Shown here: in pieces, positions 17,152 through 24,658 of the stretch
Layout: each line of letters begins with the position of its first letter
How positions within the stretch are numbered: the first letter of the stretch is position 1
DNA from: Candidatus Lindowbacteria bacterium RIFCSPLOWO2_12_FULL_62_27
GTDB taxonomy: Bacteria > Lindowbacteria > 2-12-FULL-62-27
DNA length: 64,000 bases
Direction of reading: 5' to 3'
Assembly: GCA_001784175.1 (NCBI GenBank)
Contig: MFPR01000003.1
Location: 11,836 to 75,835 of the forward strand
Notes under the pieces: model-generated
What the model was told of the DNA's origin: nothing
The model's input: the letters and a program-made list of their open reading frames with translations, nothing else
The model's database searches: none
Made by a program: the position numbers and the translations under genes

Positions 17152-17619
17152 ATGTCTCCTCTCCTGATATTTGTGTCGTCCGTCGTCCTGATGCTGGATC
17201 AACTGACCAAATGGCTGATCCGGACACACTTTCTGTTCGGCGAAACCCGGCCGGTCCTCGGCGGGGTCTTTCATCTGACCTATTATCAAAATACCGGCAT
17301 GGCCTTCGGACTCATGCAGGGCTATTCCGCCGTCATCGCGGTTTTTAGCGTGCTGGCCATCGGATTTCTGATTTATCTCTCGCGCCACTGGAGCGCCGGC
17401 GGGCCGCATGCGCGGCTCGTGCAGGTCAGCCTCGGCCTGATCGTCGGCGGCGCGTCCGGAAATCTCGTGGATCGCGTGGTGCTCTCGAGCGTGGTCGATT
17501 TCCTGGACTTCGGGATCGGCGAGTATCGCTGGCCGGCCTTTAATGTCGCCGACATCTGCATTTCGACGGGCGTCGGGATGCTGGTGCTGTTTTCGGCCCA
17601 AAAAAAGGATCTTCCCTGA
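17152..17619 (+). CDS. lspA: Lipoprotein signal peptidase (signal peptidase II)
   Basis: A 155-residue inner-membrane aspartic protease with four membrane helices that removes the signal peptide of prolipoproteins. The family motifs are visible: LDQLTKWLIR near the N-terminus, YYQNTGMAFGL, GGASGNLVDRV with the first catalytic Asp, and FNVADICIS with the second. A TTG three bases upstream is possible, but ATG at 17152 is the simpler start. It follows ileS by 13 bp and its TGA overlaps the rluD start. Confidence 0.94.
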   Translation: MSPLLIFVSSVVLMLDQLTKWLIRTHFLFGETRPVLGGVFHLTYYQNTGMAFGLMQGYSAVIAVFSVLAIGFLIYLSRHWSAGGPHARLVQVSLGLIVGGASGNLVDRVVLSSVVDFLDFGIGEYRWPAFNVADICISTGVGMLVLFSAQKKDLP

Positions 17620-18554
17620 CACAGCCTGCTGCCGATGATGCGGCGATTCCCCGGACAGTCTCCCTGCAGGGCGGGGAGCGCCTGGACAAGGAACTCTGCC
17701 AGGCGCTCGGGATTTCGCGCGAAGCCGCCAAACGACTGATCCTGTCGGGCCGCATTCGGATCGGGGGTTCGACCAAACATCATCCTGCGCGGCGGCTGGG
17801 CGGCCGGACCGACGCCGAAATTCTGCCGCCGCCGTCGCCGGCCGATCAGCCGCGCGCGCCGGCGCGCACGTTTCAGATCGAAGTCCTTTATGAAGATCAC
17901 GATCTCCTCGCCATCAGCAAACCGGCGGGGCTCGCGGTCCATCCGGGCGCTGGCCGCGAACCCGTGACGCTGGTCGATCTTTTGCGGTCCAAGAACGTGC
18001 CGTTGGCCGACCTCTCGGATTCCTCCCGCGCGGGGCTGGTGCACCGCTTGGACAAGGAAACCAGCGGGATTCTCCTGATCGCAAAACACAATGCCGCCGC
18101 CGAGCATCTCATGCTCCAGTTTGCCGAACGCAAAATCTTGAAGGAGTACCGCGCCGCGGTCCGGGGACGGTTGCCGCGTCAAAAGATGACGATTGTCGGC
18201 GCCATCGGCCGCAGCCCGACCGACCGGAGAAAATTCGGGATCCGGCATGGCGGCCGGGACGCCGTGACGGAGATCGAGGCGATCGGCGTCTGCCCCACGG
18301 CGACGCTGGTCAAGGTCGTTCCCAAAACCGGCCGGACGCACCAGATCCGCGTGCATCTCAGGCACGCCGGATTTCCGATTCTCGGCGATCCCGTCTACGG
18401 CGCCCGCGCGGAGGGCGTCGAACGGATGCTCCTGCACGCCTACCGGATCGTTTTCACGCATCCCGCCACGGGCGCGCGGATCCAGGCGATCGCGCCGCTG
18501 CCGAAAGATTTCGTCCTCGGTCTCATCCGTCTGGGATTTCCCGGATTTGATTGA
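17616..18554 (+). CDS. rluD: Ribosomal large-subunit pseudouridine synthase (RluD type), apparent CTG start
   Basis: A 312-residue RluA/RluD-family enzyme that isomerises uridines in 23S rRNA. An S4 RNA-binding domain occupies about residues 15-60 (GERLDKELCQALGISREAAKRLILSG, split here for reading), and the catalytic motif is GLVHRLDKETSGILL with the essential Asp near residue 145. KTGRTHQIRVHLRH and GDPVYG follow. The frame has no ATG, GTG or TTG before 17964, which would cut off the S4 domain and part of the catalytic core. CTG at 17616 overlaps the lspA stop as CTGA and lies 6 bp after AGGA (17606-17609), so a rare CTG start is the best reading. Confidence 0.88.
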   Translation: MTQPAADDAAIPRTVSLQGGERLDKELCQALGISREAAKRLILSGRIRIGGSTKHHPARRLGGRTDAEILPPPSPADQPRAPARTFQIEVLYEDHDLLAISKPAGLAVHPGAGREPVTLVDLLRSKNVPLADLSDSSRAGLVHRLDKETSGILLIAKHNAAAEHLMLQFAERKILKEYRAAVRGRLPRQKMTIVGAIGRSPTDRRKFGIRHGGRDAVTEIEAIGVCPTATLVKVVPKTGRTHQIRVHLRHAGFPILGDPVYGARAEGVERMLLHAYRIVFTHPATGARIQAIAPLPKDFVLGLIRLGFPGFD

Positions 18555-18600
18555 TGTTCAGTTGCGTATTTCCGCGAGGACGTAGTAAAGTCGGCGCTCT

Positions 18601-19374
18601 ATGGAATTGAAGACCGTGAAAGACCAGATGCGGACGGATGGCCGGGCGTGCGATGAGATGCGGCCCATCCAGATCCATCTCGGATATCAGGACGCGGGCG
18701 AAGGATCCGTGTTGATCGAGCAGGGCCGAACCCGCGTGCTCTGCACGGCCTCCGTCGAGCACACGCAGCCGCCGCATTTGAAGGGAACCGACCGGGGATG
18801 GGTGACTGCGGAGTATGGGATGCTGCCGCGGGCCAACCCTCATCGGCGCGCGCCCCGCGAGGCGGTCACAGGATACCGGAAGGGCCGCACGTACGAGATC
18901 GAGCGGATGATCGGCCGGGCGCTGCGGTCGGTGACGGACCTGAAAGCCGTGGGGCCGAGGACCGTCCATGTCGATTGCGATGTGCTCCAGGCGGATGGCG
19001 GAACGCGGACGGCCTCCATCATCGGCGGATTCATGGCCCTGGCGCAGGCGTTCCAGCGCGGCCGCGCGTCCGGCGTATTCAAGCGCCTGCCGGTCCGCGC
19101 CTACGTCGCCGCCGTGTCGGTGGGTCTGTCCGGCCGCGGCGCCATGCCGCGCCGGCCGATGATTGATCTGACGTTTGAGGAGGATTCCAAAGCGGAGGTT
19201 GACATGAACGTCGTATGGACGTCCGAAGGCCGGCTCGCGGAAGTGGACGCGGCCGGCGAGGGATGCGCGTTTGACGAGCCGGATCTGGCGCAGCTTTTGG
19301 CGCTGTCGAAAACCGGCGCGGCGGCGCTCTTCGCGCTCGAACGAAAACTTCTGCCGCTCGAATTTCCCTCATGA
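18601..19374 (+). CDS. rph: Ribonuclease PH
   Basis: A 257-residue phosphorolytic exoribonuclease that trims tRNA 3' ends. The family motifs RTRVLCTASVE, RGWVTAEYGMLPRA and RTYEIERMIGRALRSV are all present, as is the VDCDVLQADGGTRTASI active-site region. Because neither tRNA here encodes CCA, 3'-end trimming before CCA addition is relevant in this organism. It starts the rph-rdgB-ugd-uxs operon, in which every junction overlaps. Confidence 0.95.
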   Translation: MELKTVKDQMRTDGRACDEMRPIQIHLGYQDAGEGSVLIEQGRTRVLCTASVEHTQPPHLKGTDRGWVTAEYGMLPRANPHRRAPREAVTGYRKGRTYEIERMIGRALRSVTDLKAVGPRTVHVDCDVLQADGGTRTASIIGGFMALAQAFQRGRASGVFKRLPVRAYVAAVSVGLSGRGAMPRRPMIDLTFEEDSKAEVDMNVVWTSEGRLAEVDAAGEGCAFDEPDLAQLLALSKTGAAALFALERKLLPLEFPS

Positions 19375-19946
19375 TCAAACTGGTGCTTGCCACGCGCAAT
19401 CGGGGCAAGCTGTCCGAGTTCGCCGCGCTCCTGGCGCCGCTTCAAGTGGAACTCGAGCTCATGCCGGACGGAATCGTTGTCGCGGAGGACGGGAAAACAT
19501 ATTTGGAGAACGCAACCCGCAAGGCCTCCGAAGTCGCCCGCCGGACGGGCCTTCAGGCGGTGGCGGACGATTCCGGGATCGAAGTGGACGCCCTCGACGG
19601 CGAGCCGGGGATTCATTCGGCGCGATTTCTCAACGGCGCGCCGGACGGGGAGAAATGCGCGCGGATTCTGGAACTTCTGAGCGGCTCGGACCGGCGCGGC
19701 GCCCGCTTCGTCATCTCGCTGGTGCTGGCGGATCCCGACCGGATCCGGTTCAGCGTCACCGCTCATGTTTCCGGCCGGATCGCCGACCAGCCGAGGGGGA
19801 CCAACGGATTCGGGTACGATCCAATCTTTGTTCCGGAGGGCCACGACGAGACGATGGCGGAGCTTTCTCCGGCTGAAAAACACAGGATCTCCCACCGCGG
19901 GCAGGCCGCCCGGGCGCTGATCCGGTATTTGAAAGACGCAGCGTGA
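19371..19946 (+). CDS. rdgB: XTP/dITP diphosphatase (Ham1/RdgB family)
   Basis: A 191-residue house-cleaning enzyme that hydrolyses non-canonical purine nucleotides such as dITP and XTP to monophosphates. Signature parts are LATRNRGKLSEF at the N-terminus, ADDSGIEVDALDGEPGIHSARF, and GFGYDPIFVPEGHDET near the C-terminus. It overlaps rph by 4 bp (ATGA), a pairing of these two genes that recurs in many bacteria, and overlaps ugd by 4 bp. Confidence 0.95.
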   Translation: MIKLVLATRNRGKLSEFAALLAPLQVELELMPDGIVVAEDGKTYLENATRKASEVARRTGLQAVADDSGIEVDALDGEPGIHSARFLNGAPDGEKCARILELLSGSDRRGARFVISLVLADPDRIRFSVTAHVSGRIADQPRGTNGFGYDPIFVPEGHDETMAELSPAEKHRISHRGQAARALIRYLKDAA

Positions 19947-21264
19947 AAATCGCCGTCGTTGGAACCGGGTATGTCGGCCTCGTGACCGGCGTGTGTTTCG
20001 CAGATCTCGGCAACACGGTCATCGGCGTCGATTCGGACGAATCCAAAATCCGCCGGCTGCTGGCCGGCGAGTCGATCATCTTTGAGCCGGGCCTGGCCGA
20101 GATGCTGGCCACCAACATCAAACGCAAGCGCATCCGGTTCACGACGAACCTTCAGGAGGCGGTCGACGCGTGCGAAGTCATTTTTATCGCAGTCGGCACG
20201 CCCCAGGATAAAAAGACCGGCGAGGCCGATCTGCGCTATGTCTGGCAGGTCGCCCGCGAACTCGGGCAGACGCTCCGGCCGGGCGCCACGCGGCGGATCG
20301 TCGTCAAGAGCACCGTGCCCGTGGGCACCACGGAATCGCTTGAGCGGCGGATCCGGGACACGCTGCGCCGCCGGCGCGTGAAGGCTGCGGTGACGGCCGC
20401 CTCGAACCCCGAGTTTCTGCGGGAAGGCAGCGCCGTCCGGGATTTCATGGAGCCGGACCGCGTGGTGATCGGGACGCGGGACACGAAAACCGCGTCGATC
20501 CTGACGGCGCTCTACAAACCGCTCGGCGCGCCCATCGTTTCGACGGATCCGCGAAGCTCCGAGATGATCAAGTATGCGTCCAATGCGCTCCTGGCCGCCA
20601 GGATTTCGTTCATCAACGAGATCGCCAACATCTGCGAGTGCGTCGGCGCCAACATCCAGGAAGTGGCGGCCGGCGTCGGGATGGACAAGCGGATCGGCTC
20701 GCATTTCCTGGCGGCCGGCATCGGCTACGGCGGGTCATGTTTTCCGAAGGACACGGAAGCGCTCGTCTACATCGCGGGCCAGGGCAGCGTGCGGTCCCGG
20801 ATCCTCGAATCGGTCGTCGCCGTCAACAAGGCCCAGCGCGTCCGGTTCCTCGATAAGATCCTGCATTATTATCGCGGTCATGTGAAAGGCCGGCGGTTCG
20901 CCATCCTCGGGCTGGCCTTCAAGCCCAACACCGACGACATGCGGGAGGCGCCGTCGATCGACATCGTGCGCGGCCTCATCCGGCGCGGCGCGCGCGTGGC
21001 CGCCTACGATCCCGTCGCGATTTCCATCGCGCGGCCCCTGATGCCGGCCGGCGTGGAGTATGCGTCCGATCCTTACGGCGCCGCCAAGGGCGCGCAGGCT
21101 GCGGTGATTCTCACGGAGTGGAACGAGTTCAAGGAGCTCGACCTGCGCCGGCTGAAGCGCCTCCTGAAAACCCCGGTCGTCTTTGACGGCCGCAACATTT
21201 TTCCCCTGGAGAACATGCAGAAACTCGGGTTCCGGTACATTTCCGTCGGCCGCCGCGAAGTCTA

Positions 21265-21265
<1 letters not shown>
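19943..21265 (+). CDS. ugd: UDP-glucose 6-dehydrogenase
   Basis: A 440-residue NAD-dependent enzyme that oxidises UDP-glucose to UDP-glucuronate in two steps. The Rossmann start is [16 protein letters not shown], and the catalytic Cys lies in [14 protein letters not shown] near residue 265. [14 protein letters not shown] and the C-terminal [14 protein letters not shown] complete the family pattern. The start is GTG at 19943, overlapping the rdgB stop (GTGA). It directly feeds the next gene. Confidence 0.95.
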
Positions 21266-22194
<929 letters not shown>

Positions 22195-22198
22195 GCCC

Positions 22199-22217
22199 CG
22201 CCCGGCCACTCCGGGCG
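22199..22217 (+). terminator. GC-rich hairpin after uxs (weak terminator candidate)
   Basis: CGCCCGG (22199-22205), a 5-base loop and CCGGGCG (22211-22217) form a perfect 7-bp stem 5 bp after the uxs stop. There is no run of T after it, so intrinsic termination is uncertain; it may only protect the 3' end. Confidence 0.35.
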
Positions 22218-22271
22218 CCCTTCACTTGCCCCACCCGCCTCTCCATATTATATATAGGGCTTCGAACTCGG

Positions 22272-22344
22272 GGCGCCATCGTCTAGGGGCCTAGGACGGA
22301 GCCCTCTCAAGGCTCAAACACGGGTTCAAATCCCGTTGGCGCTA
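22272..22344 (+). tRNA. tRNA-Glu (anticodon CUC)
   Basis: Cloverleaf with acceptor GGCGCCA/TGGCGCT (a G-U first pair), anticodon stem GAGCC/GGCTC around loop CTCTCAA giving anticodon CUC, T-arm ACGGG/CCCGT with TTCAAAT, and discriminator A. CCA is not encoded. An AT-rich TATTATATAT stretch 20-25 bp upstream is a plausible -10. An accessory region starts directly downstream. Confidence 0.93.
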
Positions 22345-22423
22345 TTCAAATCTGGGCAATCGAATCGCGGCCTTCCCGATTTGGCCTCTTGCGATTCGTC
22401 CCGGCTCTTGATTCCATGCCCCT

Positions 22424-23032
22424 ATGCAAAATCAAAATTCCTTACAGCCACTGGCGGCTTGCCTGAATTGGTTTGCCGCGGCGGAATTGGCTTCGTATGC
22501 GCCTGAAGTTTCGGAGAGCAGAGACGTGTTTCAAGGCAGGCTGGAGCGGGTGGTGGCCGATCCCGGCGTTGCCCGGATGGACACGCAATCTCTTTCGCTC
22601 ATTCTGGCCGTCACGGGGGAAATCGGCAATAACTGCTTCGACCACAACCTCGGACAATGGCGGGATCAGCCGGGATGCTGGTTCGGCCTGTCCAGTACCG
22701 CCGAATCCGTCGTCATCTGGGTTGCGGACCGGGGGCAGGGGTTTTGCTCGACGCTTCGCCGGGTTCTTCCGGATATCGGGAGCGACCAGAACGCGATAGA
22801 GATCGCGTACGAGCAAGTTATTTCCGGCCGGTATCCCGAACGCCGCGGCAATGGCCTGAAGTTCGTCCGGAATGTGATTAACGGAAATCCGGATAAGGGA
22901 TTGTACTGCTGTTCGGGGAGCGGGCGGCTTGGGTTCGGCGGGGCATGTGGTGAATTGGAGACGCTGGCCGCAGGCTCCGGATTGTCCGCGGGATTGGGCG
23001 TGTTCACCGTCCTCCAGTGGAGGTTTCCATGA
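22424..23032 (+). CDS. GHKL (HATPase) protein, partner of a STAS-like protein
   Basis: A 202-residue protein with a Bergerat-fold ATPase as in anti-sigma kinases and histidine kinases, but no phosphoacceptor domain. The N box is LAVTGEIGNNCFDHN near residue 64, the G1 box is VADRGQGF near residue 100, and the G2 box is RRGNGLKFV near residue 140. It is coupled by an ATGA overlap to the STAS-like gene. Proteins of this type paired with DUF4325-like partners occur in mobile or defence-rich regions, but their function is not established. A partner-switch arrangement like RsbW/RsbV is an inference. Confidence 0.7.
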   Translation: MQNQNSLQPLAACLNWFAAAELASYAPEVSESRDVFQGRLERVVADPGVARMDTQSLSLILAVTGEIGNNCFDHNLGQWRDQPGCWFGLSSTAESVVIWVADRGQGFCSTLRRVLPDIGSDQNAIEIAYEQVISGRYPERRGNGLKFVRNVINGNPDKGLYCCSGSGRLGFGGACGELETLAAGSGLSAGLGVFTVLQWRFP

Positions 23033-23292
23033 GGATCCGCATCGAGAAGTTTGGCAAGGTGCTTGTATCCCGCCCCGCGGGCCGGGAGGCTCTCCTTGTG
23101 ATGCTGTCCGCATTCCGGCCGGCCGGCGACACTGAACCGCTAGAACTGGATTTCTCCGATTGTCTCTCCATCGCCCCGTCATGGCTGGACGAAGTCTTGA
23201 CCGGCCTGAAAAAGGAGTACGGCGAGCGCGTCGTGGTTCTTCCCTCCGCCAACCGCTCGCTTGTGGAGTCGTTGCGGATGATCGGGACGTAG
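23029..23292 (+). CDS. STAS-like (DUF4325-type) protein
   Basis: An 87-residue protein matching the STAS-like DUF4325 pattern: PLELDFSDCLSIAPSWLDEVL is the usual strand-helix with a small residue at the helix start. The start ATG at 23029 overlaps the stop of the ATPase gene (ATGA) and has GGAGG 6 bp upstream, so the two are translated together. By analogy with anti-sigma antagonist proteins it could be the phosphorylated partner of the ATPase; this is inferred from gene order and fold only. Confidence 0.65.
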   Translation: MRIRIEKFGKVLVSRPAGREALLVMLSAFRPAGDTEPLELDFSDCLSIAPSWLDEVLTGLKKEYGERVVVLPSANRSLVESLRMIGT

Positions 23293-23383
23293 TTTCGGGA
23301 CTAAACGCTATCGAGGCGGGCTACCCAAAGTTCCTCTTCAAATCCTATTGGACAAATAGTTACAAATTTGATACGGTTATGTC

Positions 23384-23575
23384 GTGGGCAAAATACGGAG
23401 AGGCAATTGCATCTTCGTGAGCTGGGTGGGAGATCACGGCCATCACGTTCACGTCTATCGGGATGGGAAACTCGTTTTGAAATGGGACTTGGATGAAAAC
23501 CGTGCGATCAAAGGCCGGATCACAGGTAAACTAAGAAAGCTGATCGACCAGCTTCGAAAGGAAGGACTCTTATGA
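23384..23575 (+). CDS. DUF4160-like small protein, module copy 1 (possible toxin)
   Basis: A 63-residue basic protein. The core (IFVSWVGDHGHHVHVYRDGKL) has the His-rich GDHGHHVHVY patch of DUF4160-like proteins, and the C-terminal half is a charged helix (KLRKLIDQLRKEGLL). DUF4160 proteins are commonly encoded next to DUF2442-type partners in toxin-antitoxin-like pairs, and that layout is seen here. GTG at 23384 is used because it gives the MGKIRRG start also found in copy 2. A 13-codon frame (ATG at 23379) overlaps the start. No direct evidence of toxicity. Confidence 0.6.
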   Translation: MGKIRRGNCIFVSWVGDHGHHVHVYRDGKLVLKWDLDENRAIKGRITGKLRKLIDQLRKEGLL

Positions 23576-24039
23576 AAATCAGAAAGGTTGAGGTGAATAA
23601 CCGCAAGAAATGTTTTGAACTCGTCACGTCGGATGGCCGCGTGCTGGAATATCCTTATTCCAGGCTTCGGATCAAGCCGTCGGCGAACGACAGAATCGCG
23701 GATGTTCGGGTGGACCCGGAAGTCGGCGGTGAGGGATTCACCTACGTCCTGGGATCTGGCAAGGAGGATACGATTGTCTTGGATCAGGTACTCGAATACA
23801 ACAAGGATACCGATTACCTGCGGGACATGCTCCTCTACAAACTTTCCCTGAAGGCCCAAAAATTGGTGCGTGAGCGTGGCGTCAGCAAACGCGAGATCGC
23901 CCGCCGGCTCCACACGTCACCCGTCCAGCTCTACCGCCTCCTGGATCAGACATTCGCGGGAAAGACCCTCGACCAGTTGGTGCGCCTGCTCGCCGCGCTG
24001 GATTGCCCGGTGGACGTGGTTTTCAAGAAGGCGGCCTGA
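23572..24039 (+). CDS. DUF2442/XRE-type fusion, module copy 1 (possible antitoxin)
   Basis: A 155-residue protein. The N-terminal half resembles DUF2442 (KCFELVTSDGRVLEYPYSRL), and the C-terminal half is a lambda-repressor-like helix-turn-helix (GVSKREIARRLHTSPVQLYRLLDQ) with the DQLVRLLAALDCPVDVVF tail usual in XRE antitoxins. The HTH would let it bind its own promoter. It overlaps the first gene by 4 bp (ATGA) and has AAGGAAGGA just upstream. Copy 2 differs by about ten residues, so the two are separate paralogues. Confidence 0.65.
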   Translation: MKIRKVEVNNRKKCFELVTSDGRVLEYPYSRLRIKPSANDRIADVRVDPEVGGEGFTYVLGSGKEDTIVLDQVLEYNKDTDYLRDMLLYKLSLKAQKLVRERGVSKREIARRLHTSPVQLYRLLDQTFAGKTLDQLVRLLAALDCPVDVVFKKAA

Positions 24040-24059
24040 TTTCAGCGATTCTCATCGCT

Positions 24060-24120
24060 CCCTGTCACGCCAAATCAGGATTTGCCATGGATGGCAAATC
24101 GACCAGCACAAGCAACAGGG
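24060..24120. repeat. Nested palindrome downstream of module copy 1
   Basis: CCCTGT at 24060-24065 pairs with ACAGGG at 24115-24120. Inside, GATTTGCCAT (24079-24088) and ATGGCAAATC (24091-24100) form perfect 10-bp arms around GG. Outer and inner dyads share a centre near 24090. It lies between converging genes with no T-run, so a protein site or small mobile-element remnant is as likely as a terminator. Confidence 0.5.
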
Positions 24121-24177
24121 ACCAAATGAGACTCGCCCTCTGAAACCGGCTTTAAGTACTCGAATACACAGGCTGCC

Positions 24178-24369
24178 TCAAACAGCAATTTTTTCAATCA
24201 GCGCGCCTTTAGGTGGTTGAGCATTCAATGCCAGCAAATCCTGGGCGCCGATTTTCAGGGATTCGACCAATTTTTCCTTGGTTCGCTCCTGCGCGTTGAC
24301 GCCGGGAATATCCATCAGCCAGCCGACCCACCAGCCGCCCTTTTTCAGAACAACCGCGCGATATTCCAT
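24178..24369 (-). CDS. hicB: HicB-family antitoxin (locus 1)
   Basis: A 63-residue protein with the truncated ribonuclease-H-like fold of HicB antitoxins: EYRAVVLKKGGWWVGWLMDIPGVNAQERTKEKLVESLKIG contains the W-hx-DhPG-h pattern. It would bind and silence the HicA encoded just upstream. ATG at 24369 was chosen because AGGAGG lies about 8 bp before it; ATG at 24375 overlaps the hicA stop but touches the ribosome site. It has no DNA-binding tail, so any promoter control must come from the complex. Confidence 0.8.
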   Translation of the reverse strand: MEYRAVVLKKGGWWVGWLMDIPGVNAQERTKEKLVESLKIGAQDLLALNAQPPKGALIEKIAV

Positions 24370-24371
24370 CG

Positions 24372-24557
24372 TCATCCCCTCCTGAATGGAATTTGCAGAT
24401 CCTTGCAAATTTTCTTCGCGAGGATGTCAACGATTTCGCGATGCCGGGGAACCTCCGTAAATCGATTCTCTTTCCGGTATATCGTGTGCCGCCTTCCCTC
24501 CCGTACGAACTCGGCCCCGTTTTCACGCAGCCATTTGATCAGTCCAGCACGCTTCAC
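24372..24557 (-). CDS. hicA: HicA-family mRNA interferase toxin (locus 1)
   Basis: A 61-residue protein with a double-stranded-RNA-binding-like fold and the catalytic His in GRRHTIYRKE near residue 23, followed by VPRHREIVDILAKKICKDLQI as in HicA toxins, which cleave mRNA. It precedes hicB and overlaps or abuts it, the classical hicA-hicB order. The region between it and module copy 1 also holds a strong palindrome. Confidence 0.82.
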   Translation of the reverse strand: MKRAGLIKWLRENGAEFVREGRRHTIYRKENRFTEVPRHREIVDILAKKICKDLQIPFRRG

Positions 24558-24658
24558 CTGTCCATCCTCGTCTTAAGTATACCTGATATTTTTCGTGTGG
24601 CAATTACAGCGGACATCCGGTCTTCCACGCTATCCTCCATCATGATACTTTCCCGCTT

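Larger units (their letters stand above)
23347..24043 (+). repeat. Two-gene module, copy 1 (697 bp)
   Basis: Repeated at 30109-30805 with no insertion or deletion along its length: the offset is 6762 bp at both edges and at all three gene boundaries checked. It includes about 37 bp of upstream sequence (TTGGACAAATAG...) and both genes, and ends four bases after the second stop codon. Differences are scattered point changes. Confidence 0.95.
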
